A program made the translations under genes and the position numbers. A model generated the notes under the pieces. That model was not told the DNA's origin and searched no databases. It worked only from the letters and a program-made list of their open reading frames with translations. Source: WGMI01 sp041739275 (GTDB lineage: Bacteria > Bacteroidota > Bacteroidia > Flavobacteriales > Schleiferiaceae). From it: a stretch of DNA of 64,000 bases. Shown here piece after piece: positions 34,748 to 42,848 of this stretch (positions are counted from its first letter, which is position 1; each line of letters opens with the position of its first letter). The stretch lies in contig JBGSOF010000002.1 in assembly GCA_041739275.1 (NCBI GenBank), positions 35,060 through 99,059 on the forward strand. Reading direction: 5' to 3'.

Positions 34748-35175
34748 AACGAGTTGCCCGGTCATCAAGTTGTTTAAGGCCTCTCGACTCCGGGTATGTT
34801 GATTTAGAAAACCCAAGGGCAGCGACGCCGAGTCGCACCGAATGCGACTCTACTCGCCCTGAAAGGGCGGCATAGATCAGCCCACCGCCACGCGGTGGGC
34901 GCAGAATCGCAATCATTCGAGCCCTACAGGGGCGTCATATCCGGTCCTATTGTATTGTTTTGGAGATACATGGATCGAAGGCCCATCGCGATAGATTATC
35001 ACCAACGGACACATGTAGCCCCGCACGATTGTGCGGGGGTGTACATCAAGGTCGTAGAGAGGGAATGAACAGCGAAGGCCTATATCCACTCCTACCTTTA
35101 AATCGTACCGCCACCATGCATCGCGGCACTACACAATACGCATCGGCGAAGCCGGAAAACATCGAATCCAAGACT
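34748..35175 (+). repeat. Dispersed non-coding repeat, copy A (palindrome-rich)
   Basis: The segment shares several blocks, in the same order, with the reverse complement of 63560-63990: an AACGAG(t)TGCCCG block to GCCTCTCGACTCCG (34748-34791), a 17-base block AGCGACGCCGAGTCGCA (34821-34837), a perfect 32-base block (35043-35074, matching 63657-63688) and a block around CGGCGAAGCCGGAA (35140-35170). Between the shared blocks copy A carries its own palindromes. No long reading frame or transposase is present. Confidence 0.75.
34831..35038 (+). repeat. Array of five unrelated short palindromes
   Basis: Hairpins seen in order: AGTCGCA/TGCGACT (34831-34849), CGCCCT-GAA-AGGGCG (34855-34869), CCCACCGC-CAC-GCGGTGGG (34881-34899), GCCC-TACAG-GGGC (34921-34933) and CCCCGCAC-GATT-GTGCGGGG (35019-35038). 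Each has a different stem sequence and a short loop. None is followed by a T-run, so they are not ordinary terminators. They form part of dispersed repeat copy A. Confidence 0.75.
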
Positions 35176-35407
35176 TAAACAAACAAAATCGAACAAGGAA
35201 AGGAAATCAGTGCATTTCATTCATGCCGGCTCCAGTGTCGTCTAAATGTCTGCATGAAAACCATGTCTCTCCTCAGAAACATCCCGCGACCCAACGTCGG
35301 TCTGCATTGATCATCGCCCCATGTGGAGCATGTGGAAATTGAACGGGCGAATCAAAAAGCGAGCGGCCGTGCTTGTCGATTATCTTCACGCACAAAATTC
35401 GACTGAA
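35176..35407 (+). other. Intergenic region before the YbjQ-like gene
   Basis: No gene supported. An open frame joins the YbjQ-like gene from 35321 but the family start is at 35408. No clear promoter match was found. Confidence 0.4.
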
Positions 35408-35725
35408 ATGATCTTATCGAGCACGCCTACCATCGAAGGCCGTCCCGTTCAGGAATACCTCGGCATCGTAACCGGCGAAACCATCATCGGCGCCAACCTC
35501 TTTCGCGATTTGTTTGCCAGCATCAGAGATATCGTCGGCGGACGCTCGGGTTCGTACGAAGAAGTCCTCCGCGAAGCGCGCGAAACAGCCCTGCGCGAAA
35601 TGCGCGAAACCGCTCTTTCCATGGGTGCCAATGCCGTCATCGGCATCGATCTCGACTACGAGGTCATTGGGCAAGGAGGGAGCATGTTGATGGTCAGCGC
35701 ATCGGGAACCGCGGTCAAACTCTGA
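35408..35725 (+). CDS. YbjQ/UPF0145 family heavy-metal-binding-domain-like protein
   Basis: 105 residues from the ATG at 35408 (MILSSTPTIEGRPVQEYLGI). The stretches GIVTGETIIGANLFRDLFAS, IRDIVGGRSGSYEEVLREAR and MGANAVIGIDLDYEVIG are the full YbjQ/UPF0145 pattern, a small pentamer-forming protein of unknown role. The length fits the family. The reading frame upstream to 35321 has no family similarity. It stands alone between the repeat region and the BatA-domain gene. Confidence 0.9.
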   Translation: MILSSTPTIEGRPVQEYLGIVTGETIIGANLFRDLFASIRDIVGGRSGSYEEVLREARETALREMRETALSMGANAVIGIDLDYEVIGQGGSMLMVSASGTAVKL

Positions 35726-35840
35726 TCAAGCGCTCGACCCAAAGTGTACATCGATCGGAAGTTCAGCTTGCGGCGGCGTTTCGAACGAGACGCGCGATCG
35801 GTTTGTTCTTAAATGAGGGGGTTTTGATCAACCAATCCAC

Positions 35841-37895
35841 ATGAGTTTTGGCCAAAGCTGGGTGCTTTGGGGGCTTGCGGCGCTCGCACTGCCCATCGCG
35901 CTTCATTTGTTCCGCTTCAGGCCGCGTAAGACATTCGTATTCAGCGATCTTCGTTTTGTAGAAGAAACTCGTTCTCAAAGCTCCGCGCGTCAAAAGTTGC
36001 TCGAGCGACTCTTGCTCGCGGCTCGGCTGTTGCTCTTTGCCGCATTGATTTTCGCCTTTGCCGAGCCTCGATTTTCAGAAGATGCTGTCGCTGGAGATGC
36101 TTCGAGCAAAATCTGGATCGCTTTCGACAATTCTCCCAGCATGAACTCGGGGGCTTCGGGGATTTCGCTCTTTGAAAAAGCTCGAGAAGCGGTGCGTTCG
36201 AAACTTGAAAATGCCGATGTCGAATCTGTGGTCGTCTTGTGGACACCGGATCGTGGACGCAGTTCTGAAATGGGCAGAGACGAGGCCATTGCGCGCATCG
36301 ATGCGCTTGAACCGGGTTCAGAGCGGTGCACGGCAAGCGATTTGTTCGCACAGTTTCGAACCGCCGAAGCCGGATTTGATCTTTGGTTGGTGTCTGACTT
36401 TCAGGCAGATCGCGATTATAAAATAGACGCAAACGCAGATACGGCCGCCCTCAATCAAAGCGCAAGTCGAAGGGTGGATGCACTGCTGTTGCAGAATGAA
36501 GAATGGAGGAACCTCCCCTATCTGGACAGCATCTGGTTTTCGAAACCCTTTATGAGAACCGGTTTAAGGCAAGAATTGGTCTGTTCGATACGAAACCCTT
36601 CGGAGGCCGAGCAAAAAGCCCTCGTGCATGTTTCGTTGGCGGGCTCGGCTTTAGGCGTTTACAACACGCGAATGAAACCACTTGGCGATACTGTTTTGCG
36701 CTTTGGTTTTACCGTTCCCGACAGCTCCGTTTCGAGTGGTGAGGTGCGCATCCGATTCGAACAAAACCAGGCCACCGCTTTTGGACCGGGCTTCGAACAG
36801 AATTTCGCCGTAAACCCGGGCAAACCCTTGGTCGTAGCCGTGGTGGGCTCGGGGCAAGGTTGGCAAAACCTGCTCAAGGCCCCGGACTTCGAGCTCAAAA
36901 TCCTTTCGCCCAAAGGCAGTTTGTCTGCACTCGACTGCGATTTTGTCGTGCTCGATCACGTCGAATCCATCACAGAGGGCGAGCTCAAATCCTTGAGCGA
37001 TTTCGAAGAATCAGGCGGGTCCATTTTGCTTTATCCACCCAAAGATCTCACCGTTTTTGCCAAACTGAACAACTGGCTCAGACAGCGTCATTCGGTGGAA
37101 TGGGCAGAACCCATCGACACTCAAAAGTCTCGTTGGGGAGGTTTGAATCTCGATCACCCCTTGTGGTTCGGTTCGATTGAAGAATTGCCCGATCGCCCCG
37201 ACCTTCCTTTAAATCGCCTTTCGTATTCTCTGAGGGGCAGCGGTTTTAGCACAGCCGCAAGCAGCGCGCGGGGGGCAGCCATGGTGATTCGCTCCGGACG
37301 TCTGACCTTATTGGGCACCCGCCCCGAGGGAGATTGGAGCTCTGTTGGGGCGCATCCGCTCTGGGTCCCCTTGGTGCTCAACACGGCTTTTTCGGGCGCC
37401 GAGGCGATTCCCCCTTCCATTTCTGCGGCCGAAAATCGCATCGAATTGTCGGGAATCGAAGACGGTCTCCAAGTTGCCTGGATTCACAACGGACAGCGTT
37501 CGGTTCCGGAACAAAAAAGGAATCGGGGCGGACTGAGCGTCTCGCTCGAAACGGCCTCTGCCGATGGGGCACCTTATTCATTAATAGACGAAACCGGGAA
37601 TCGCATCGGCTCCTTCTATCTGAATCCCGAACCCATCGAGCAATCGAGAGACGTGCTTTCTGCCGCCGACTTTCCCGAAGCCTGGACCGTCAACACACTC
37701 GCGGCTCAAGGGGCAGATGCTCAGAATCAAAGGAGTGCAATTGTGTCTTACCCGAGCAAAATCGAACCTTGGAAAATGCTGATCCTCGCCGCGCTCCTCT
37801 TTGCCCTGATCGAAGCGGCGCTCTTTCGTTTTGATCCATTCAAAACTCAAAAAGCGGGTGCCAAACCATTCGAATCCACACGAAATATTCGTTGA
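35841..37895 (+). CDS. BatA-domain membrane protein with VWA-like region
   Basis: 684 residues. The N-terminal region (LWGLAALALPIALHLFRFRP, RKTFVFSDLRFVEE, LLLAARLLLFAALIFAFAEP) is the BatA/aerotolerance N-terminal domain with two membrane helices. A VWA-like part follows (KIWIAFDNSPSMNSG), although the DxSxS metal motif reads DNSPS. A long extracytoplasmic portion ends with one C-terminal helix (MLILAALLFALIEAALF). It is followed by the dihydroorotase-like gene after 3 bases, a pairing I have seen in related genomes. Role in the envelope is inferred; the exact function is unknown. Confidence 0.85.
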   Translation: MSFGQSWVLWGLAALALPIALHLFRFRPRKTFVFSDLRFVEETRSQSSARQKLLERLLLAARLLLFAALIFAFAEPRFSEDAVAGDASSKIWIAFDNSPSMNSGASGISLFEKAREAVRSKLENADVESVVVLWTPDRGRSSEMGRDEAIARIDALEPGSERCTASDLFAQFRTAEAGFDLWLVSDFQADRDYKIDANADTAALNQSASRRVDALLLQNEEWRNLPYLDSIWFSKPFMRTGLRQELVCSIRNPSEAEQKALVHVSLAGSALGVYNTRMKPLGDTVLRFGFTVPDSSVSSGEVRIRFEQNQATAFGPGFEQNFAVNPGKPLVVAVVGSGQGWQNLLKAPDFELKILSPKGSLSALDCDFVVLDHVESITEGELKSLSDFEESGGSILLYPPKDLTVFAKLNNWLRQRHSVEWAEPIDTQKSRWGGLNLDHPLWFGSIEELPDRPDLPLNRLSYSLRGSGFSTAASSARGAAMVIRSGRLTLLGTRPEGDWSSVGAHPLWVPLVLNTAFSGAEAIPPSISAAENRIELSGIEDGLQVAWIHNGQRSVPEQKRNRGGLSVSLETASADGAPYSLIDETGNRIGSFYLNPEPIEQSRDVLSAADFPEAWTVNTLAAQGADAQNQRSAIVSYPSKIEPWKMLILAALLFALIEAALFRFDPFKTQKAGAKPFESTRNIR

Positions 37896-37898
37896 GCC

Positions 37899-39191
37899 AT
37901 GGTCGAAGTCGAAACATACTTGCTGCGTTCAGTAGAGATTTTTTTACCCGGACACGAACTCCACGGAGAACGGGTCGATCTCTTGATCGAAAATGGACAT
38001 CTCGCGGCCATCGATCGCCGAATCGAGCGCTCGGATGTCCAGGTGGTGTACCAAGGAGGCTCGATCTCTCCGGGTTGGGTTGAGATGCGATCGCGCTGCA
38101 CCGATCCCGGGCTCCCATACCTCGAAGACTTGCCGAATTTGCTCGCTGCCGCTGCGGCCGGAGGATTTACCCATGCCGGCGTTTTGCCTTCGACCCAGCC
38201 CGCCATCGATTCGGTGGAGCGACTTCGTTATTGGACCGAAACCGCAAGAGAATCCACATGCGGTCTCTTGCCCATCGCGGCGCTTACCAAGGGCCTCAAG
38301 GGCGAAGAAATGAGCAATCACTTCGAGTTGATCTCTCACGGGGCTCTTGCCTTGAGCGACGATTTTGAAGTCTCCAAAGACACCTATAATTTGAGGATCG
38401 CGCTTCAATATGCGGCGCAACTCGGGAAGCCTGTAATGGTTCGACCCGAGGACCCCTACTTGAAGCGAGGGGTTTTAGCCAACGAAGGAGCTCAGGCTGT
38501 GCTGGCCGGTTTGCCCGGGATTCCGGGTTTTTCGGAAGTCATCGGGCTCGAAAGGCTCTTGAGGCTGGCAGAAGACACGGGCTGCACCCTTCATTTTTGT
38601 TCGATTTCTACGGAGGAATCGCTCGATCGCATTCGCGCGGCGAAAAAATCGGGTCTGCGCATCAGCTGCGACGTGGCCATTGCTCATTTGGTATGGGACG
38701 ATTCCGTTCTTTCTGATTTTGATTCGGAGTTTAAAACCGATCCCCCCCTTCGAAGTCTCGAAACAAAGCGCGCTCTGATCCAGGCGTGCATCGATGGAAC
38801 CATCGACGCAGTGTGCAGCGACCATCGCCCCGTTCGGCCCGAAGCCAAAGATTGTGAATTTGCGATTGCCGAAGCCGGTATGGCCTTGATCGAAGCCGTG
38901 TATCCGCTGCTGAACGAAGCGCTCGGCACAGACTCTCGGGATCGCGTTTTCCAACTTCTCTGCACAGGACCACGCTCCATTTTAGGCCTGAATCTTGCAT
39001 ATTTCCAAGTATCGGAAGCCGTCGATTACACCCTCTTCGAACCCGAAGCGAGCGCACTTTTCAATGCGCAAAACTGGATTTCGGGGGGCTCTCCCATGCC
39101 TCTTTCCGGGCGCGTGCTTTATGGAAGAGCGCTGGGCGCACTTCGCGGAAAGCGAATTCATTTAAATTCCATCGAGAGCGGTGTGGCGTGA
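37899..39191 (+). CDS. Dihydroorotase-like protein lacking metal ligands (probable pseudoenzyme)
   Basis: 430 residues with the full amidohydrolase fold of PyrC-type dihydroorotases: SPGWVEMRSRCTDPG, AAAGGFTHAGVLPSTQPAID, DPPLRSLETK, TIDAVCSDHRPV. The metal-binding positions are mostly lost: the HxH pair is R64 and R66, the His of HCED is R182, and the second His of HxCH is S235; only the Asp (D308) remains. It is therefore unlikely to be a working dihydroorotase, and may be a non-catalytic partner (for instance of carbamoyltransferase) or serve another role. It starts 3 bases after the BatA-domain gene. Confidence 0.88.
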   Translation: MVEVETYLLRSVEIFLPGHELHGERVDLLIENGHLAAIDRRIERSDVQVVYQGGSISPGWVEMRSRCTDPGLPYLEDLPNLLAAAAAGGFTHAGVLPSTQPAIDSVERLRYWTETARESTCGLLPIAALTKGLKGEEMSNHFELISHGALALSDDFEVSKDTYNLRIALQYAAQLGKPVMVRPEDPYLKRGVLANEGAQAVLAGLPGIPGFSEVIGLERLLRLAEDTGCTLHFCSISTEESLDRIRAAKKSGLRISCDVAIAHLVWDDSVLSDFDSEFKTDPPLRSLETKRALIQACIDGTIDAVCSDHRPVRPEAKDCEFAIAEAGMALIEAVYPLLNEALGTDSRDRVFQLLCTGPRSILGLNLAYFQVSEAVDYTLFEPEASALFNAQNWISGGSPMPLSGRVLYGRALGALRGKRIHLNSIESGVA

Positions 39192-39227
39192 GCTGTTGAA
39201 AAACTCGGTGGTATCGTTTTTGGCGCG

Positions 39228-39261
39228 TTTGTATTAGCGTAGTCGGTTTCTGCTATTTTTG
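39228..39261 (+). promoter_or_regulatory. Predicted Bacteroidota-type promoter
   Basis: TTTG at 39228-39231, a 22-base spacer, then TATTTTTG at 39254-39261, a perfect TAnnTTTG element, 24 bases before the start codon of the repeat protein gene. The spacer is a little long. It should drive both repeat-protein genes. Confidence 0.55.
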
Positions 39262-39285
39262 CCCAAACCAATAAAGTTCCGATCC

Positions 39286-39768
39286 ATGAAGAAGTTATTC
39301 GTGCTCGCTGCCTTGATCGCCGTGAGCGGTGTCGCTCAGGCTCAGACCAAGTGGCAGAAAGAATGGTCTAAGTTGCCCGTGTTCGATGCGATGTACTATC
39401 GCGCTGCGAATATGGACGTTGCAACACGCGGCATCGATGCCCAAAAGCACTGGGAAGAATACGGTCTGAAAGAAGGTCGTTCGAGCTCGCCCGTTTTTGA
39501 CGTGAAGTACTATCTGATGAACAACAAAGACCTCCAAGATCAATTCGGTCAAGAAGGTTATGACAAGGCCTTGGAGCATTGGTTGAGATACGGCATCAAA
39601 GAAGGTCGTCCAAGCCACCCCAACTTCCACGTGAAGTACTATTCTGAGAACAATCCCGATCTCTACAAGGCCTTTGGTCTTCAGTATCAAAAACTGATTG
39701 ATCACTACTTGTCGACCGGCATTAAAGAGAACCGCAAGACCGCTCCGGTCGCAGAAGACAAAATGTAA
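39286..39768 (+). CDS. Secreted protein with FDxxYY-type repeats
   Basis: 160 residues from the ATG at 39286. Signal peptide KKLFVLAALIAVSGVAQAQ. Then tandem units of about 43 residues built on F-D-x-x-Y-Y, a polar N-x-D-(L/V), a Trp/His/Tyr, and Y-G-(I/L)-K-E-(G/N)-R: VFDAMYYRAANMD, VFDVKYYLMNNKD, NFHVKYYSENNPD. This repeat occurs in exported proteins of diverse bacteria; its role is not known. It is followed 36 bases later by a paralogue with the same repeats plus an OmpA domain. Codon use looks strongly biased, suggesting high expression. Confidence 0.85.
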   Translation: MKKLFVLAALIAVSGVAQAQTKWQKEWSKLPVFDAMYYRAANMDVATRGIDAQKHWEEYGLKEGRSSSPVFDVKYYLMNNKDLQDQFGQEGYDKALEHWLRYGIKEGRPSHPNFHVKYYSENNPDLYKAFGLQYQKLIDHYLSTGIKENRKTAPVAEDKM

Positions 39769-39804
39769 ATTAGACTTCAAGGTCAAACCAACAAATCAAG
39801 AAAA

Positions 39805-40656
39805 ATGAAAAACATCATCGCTATCGCAGCTCTTTCCATTGCCTCTTTGAGCGTTTCAGCTCAGACCATGGAATGGGACAAGCGCTTTGAAGAAAAGCCT
39901 GTGTTTGAAGGCACTTATTATCTCGATCAGAACCGCGACGTAGCCGTTGCGGGAGCCAAGCCCGGAGACCACTGGAAGGCTGCCGGTCTCAAAGAAGGAC
40001 GCGTGAGCTCGCCTGTTTTTGATGTCAAGTACTACTTGATGAACCACAAAGACCTTCAAGATGCCTTTGGTCAGGTAGCATACGACAAAGCCGCCAAGCA
40101 TTGGTTGGACGCGGGAATCGCCGAAGGACGCAAGAGCCATCCCAATTTCGACGTGAAGTATTACGCTGACAACAACCTCGACCTCAAGGCAAACTTCGGA
40201 AGCGACTACCGCAAGTATGTCGACCACTACCTCCAGTACGGATGGAAAGAGAACCGCGTAACCGTTGCTCCAACGGCGACCACTCCTCCCCCGGCGACCA
40301 CCCCCAAGCCTGCTCCGACCATGAACGACCGCGTCACCGTGAGCTTTGCCTACGCCAAGTTCGAGTTGAACAGTGCAGACAAGGCCAAACTCGACCAAAT
40401 GGCCATGGCGCTCAAGCAGTCTGCGGTTGCCAAGGTTAAAATCGAAGGACATGCCGATAGCTCAGGCGATGCCGGTCGCAACCAAACTTTGTCTGAGAAT
40501 CGCGCCAAGGCCGTCAAAGACTATTTGGTGATGAAAGGCATCGACGCCTCGCGCATCAGCACCAATGGAAACGGCAGCAGCGTACCCGTTGGAGACAACG
40601 ATACAGACGCAGGCCGTGCGCAAAACCGCCGCGCAGAAATTTCGTTGACCCGCTAA
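39805..40656 (+). CDS. OmpA-domain protein with FDxxYY-type repeats
   Basis: 283 residues. Signal peptide (IIAIAALSIASLSVSAQ), three repeats like those of the preceding gene (VFEGTYYLDQNRD, VFDVKYYLMNHKD, NFDVKYYADNNLD), a Thr/Pro linker (TPPPATTPKPAP) and a C-terminal OmpA peptidoglycan-binding domain (KIEGHADSSGDAG, NQTLSENRAKAVKDYL, AQNRRAEISL). It probably anchors the repeats to peptidoglycan or the outer membrane while the preceding, shorter paralogue is soluble. A strong terminator follows. Confidence 0.92.
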   Translation: MKNIIAIAALSIASLSVSAQTMEWDKRFEEKPVFEGTYYLDQNRDVAVAGAKPGDHWKAAGLKEGRVSSPVFDVKYYLMNHKDLQDAFGQVAYDKAAKHWLDAGIAEGRKSHPNFDVKYYADNNLDLKANFGSDYRKYVDHYLQYGWKENRVTVAPTATTPPPATTPKPAPTMNDRVTVSFAYAKFELNSADKAKLDQMAMALKQSAVAKVKIEGHADSSGDAGRNQTLSENRAKAVKDYLVMKGIDASRISTNGNGSSVPVGDNDTDAGRAQNRRAEISLTR

Positions 40657-40677
40657 GATTACTCAATCTCTTTGTGG

Positions 40678-40712
40678 AGGCCGTCTCAGCAATGAGGCGG
40701 CCTTTTTATTTA
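40678..40712 (+). terminator. Rho-independent terminator after the OmpA-domain gene
   Basis: An 11-bp stem with one G-T pair (AGGCCGTCTCA / TGAGGCGGCCT) closes a GCAA tetraloop and is followed by TTTTTATTT. It lies 22 bases after the stop codon and separates this unit from the convergent nnr gene. Confidence 0.92.
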
Positions 40713-40794
40713 ATCCTCTACGATCAGGTAGGGGGATTTTATAGTCGCTCGTTTCAAACACCGAGAAATGCAATGGCGCGATCTCGGCAGAAAC

Positions 40795-42267
40795 TCAAAT
40801 TCCGAATTCTAAAAAAGCAGCGCGCAGACCGTCCGCCAATTCATGAGCCAAGAGTCCGGTTTCCGAATTGTTTTCGCGGAGAAGGTCGCCTGTGCGTCCG
40901 TGGAGAAAAACAGCGGCGATGGCCGTTTGAGACGGACTGAGCCCCCGAGCCAAAAGTCCGGCCAGAAGCCCCGAGAGCACGTCTCCACTGCCCGGAATCG
41001 ATAGAATGGCATTCCCGTTTGGGTTGAAGCGCACACTTCCGTCGGGCAGGCATACTGCGGTGTGGCGACCCTTTAAAATCAGAATACACCCTTGATTTTG
41101 CGCCCAAATTCGGGCCCGTTCGAGCCGTTCGCGTCCACTCTTTGGCTCGGACTCAAAAAACCGATCGAACTCGACGATGTGTGGACATAAAATGCTGCCC
41201 TTGGGAATCAGCGCTTGAAGTTCGGGCTGCTCGGCGAGACAAAACAGAGCGTCCGCATCGAGGATCATTGGCCGAGCGCTTCGCTCTAAACTCGACTTGA
41301 GTCTCAAAACCGCTTCAAAATCGCGTCCAAGACCCGGTCCTACGAGCCACACGGCATTTTTCGAAGAAGTCTCAATGGAATTAGAGGACATCAGTTCGGG
41401 CAAGCCGGGCGAAATCTGTCTAAAAACGGAGCCCGGAGCACTGAGCCAGACCCTTCCCGCACCCGACCTTAAGGCCGCGCGACAGCTTAGGGCCGCCGCT
41501 CCAGGCATGGTCTCGGAACCCGCGCAGACGACCACACTTCCTCGGTCGGACTTGCTCGAATGCGGGTTCAACAACTTGAGTTCCCGTTCAAAATCAACAT
41601 CTTGAGTCAAACTGTATGCAGCCGGAACGCTCGAAAACACATCGGGCTCCCCATTGAGGCGTATCATCTCAAAACCGAGACAGCCTCTAGATTCGGGATA
41701 GAGCAGCATTTCGAGTCGAGGCGCACCGACGCAAAAACAATAATCGACCCGGAGGCGATCTTTCGAGCTCTGAGCCGAAAAGCCCTCGTACCATGATGTC
41801 GGTTGGTCTACGGACCAGACCTTCGAACCCTTGGTTTGCGCCGAATTCGCCCAACGCACAAATTCGAGAAACACTCCCTTGGTCTCGCGATCTTGCCCTG
41901 CGCCGAGAACGGCATCCACGATGAGGTCTGCCCTCAGAGATTCGGCGAATGTGACCGTGGGCTCTGCCTTCAAAAGCTCAGCCCACTCCCGCCATTGAGC
42001 CGGATGCTTGCGCTCAGGGTCGATCACATAAACCCGAACCTTTCGGCCCAACTCCAATAATTTTAATCCAATGCGCAAACCATCGCCCCCGTTGTTCCCC
42101 GGACCGCAAAAAATTGAAATGGAATCGCTTGGTTTGGTTTTCCACGCAATCCGGCGACCGATCTCAGCACCTACGGCGCACATTCGGCCATAAGGCTCTT
42201 GCGGATGCGCCTCAAGCCAGCTTCGATCTTGAAGCAAAATGGAGTTTCGATCGAGAATTCGAATCAC
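40795..42267 (-). CDS. nnr: Bifunctional NAD(P)H-hydrate epimerase/dehydratase
   Basis: About 490 residues. The N-terminal epimerase (YjeF_N) shows FCGPGNNGGDGLRIGLKLLE and IVDAVLGAGQD; the C-terminal dehydratase (carbohydrate kinase-like) shows LVGPGLGRDFEAVL, MILDADALFCLAEQ, ILKGRHTAVCLP and SIPGSGDVLSGLLAGLLARG. It repairs damaged NAD(P)H hydrates. I prefer a GTG start at 42267, which gives a GTGA overlap with the coaE stop; an ATG at 42300 would extend it by 11 residues into coaE. Last gene of the leuDH-nusB-...-coaE run. Confidence 0.95.
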   Translation of the reverse strand: MIRILDRNSILLQDRSWLEAHPQEPYGRMCAVGAEIGRRIAWKTKPSDSISIFCGPGNNGGDGLRIGLKLLELGRKVRVYVIDPERKHPAQWREWAELLKAEPTVTFAESLRADLIVDAVLGAGQDRETKGVFLEFVRWANSAQTKGSKVWSVDQPTSWYEGFSAQSSKDRLRVDYCFCVGAPRLEMLLYPESRGCLGFEMIRLNGEPDVFSSVPAAYSLTQDVDFERELKLLNPHSSKSDRGSVVVCAGSETMPGAAALSCRAALRSGAGRVWLSAPGSVFRQISPGLPELMSSNSIETSSKNAVWLVGPGLGRDFEAVLRLKSSLERSARPMILDADALFCLAEQPELQALIPKGSILCPHIVEFDRFFESEPKSGRERLERARIWAQNQGCILILKGRHTAVCLPDGSVRFNPNGNAILSIPGSGDVLSGLLAGLLARGLSPSQTAIAAVFLHGRTGDLLRENNSETGLLAHELADGLRAAFLEFGI

Positions 42268-42848
42268 CTGCGGGAGTTCAGTCGGTTCCAAAGAGCCCAA
42301 ACTTGAGGCAGCAGCAAGTGAATCCCGTCGTTCAGAACAAGCTCGTCGGCCAAGGACATGAGCTCTCGCTCACTTTTTTGCCTGTTCATCCGTTCGAGCA
42401 CCTGAGCCCGGCTGAGCGCAGATCTCTTCATCGCCCTTTGGATGCGAATTTCCTCGGGTGCACTCACCCAAATGGTGCAATCAAAACCTTCGGGACGGCC
42501 TCGCTCAAATAAAAGCGCAGACTCCATCACCGAATTAAAGCCTTCATCTTGTGCATCTTGAGAAAACCGCTTCCAACGTGCACGCACCTCCGGATGAATG
42601 ATTCCCTCGACTTGTTTCAACAATTCGCGATTCGAAAACACGCGTTCCGCCATGAGCGCGGAGTCGAGCCGACCGTTTGAATACACCTCTGAGCCGAGAA
42701 TCTCTTCGATCTGAATTCGAATATCGGCCTCCAAATAAAGCGACTTGGCGACGGAATCAGAATCGAACACTCGAGCGCCCAATGCACTGAGAATAAGGCA
42801 AACCGTGCTCTTTCCGCTTCCGATGCCCCCGCTTACCCCCAGCTTCAT
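42264..42848 (-). CDS. coaE: Dephospho-CoA kinase
   Basis: 194 residues. P-loop LGVSGGIGSGKSTVCLIL, then ARVFDSDSVAKSLY, GIIHPEVRARW and CTIWVSAPEEIRIQRAMKRS are CoaE hallmarks. It phosphorylates dephospho-CoA, the last step of CoA synthesis. The start overlaps the ybbR-like stop by 4 bases and the stop overlaps nnr. Confidence 0.95.
   Translation of the reverse strand: MKLGVSGGIGSGKSTVCLILSALGARVFDSDSVAKSLYLEADIRIQIEEILGSEVYSNGRLDSALMAERVFSNRELLKQVEGIIHPEVRARWKRFSQDAQDEGFNSVMESALLFERGRPEGFDCTIWVSAPEEIRIQRAMKRSALSRAQVLERMNRQKSERELMSLADELVLNDGIHLLLPQVWALWNRLNSRR

Noticed and set aside
34960..35178. Plus-strand 72-codon frame in repeat copy A
   Set aside because: It covers a palindrome and repeat blocks, and the corresponding frame in copy B is broken, so it is not a conserved protein.
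37899..39191. Naming the gene pyrC
   Set aside because: Four of the metal-binding His positions are substituted, so a catalytic dihydroorotase name is not supported.
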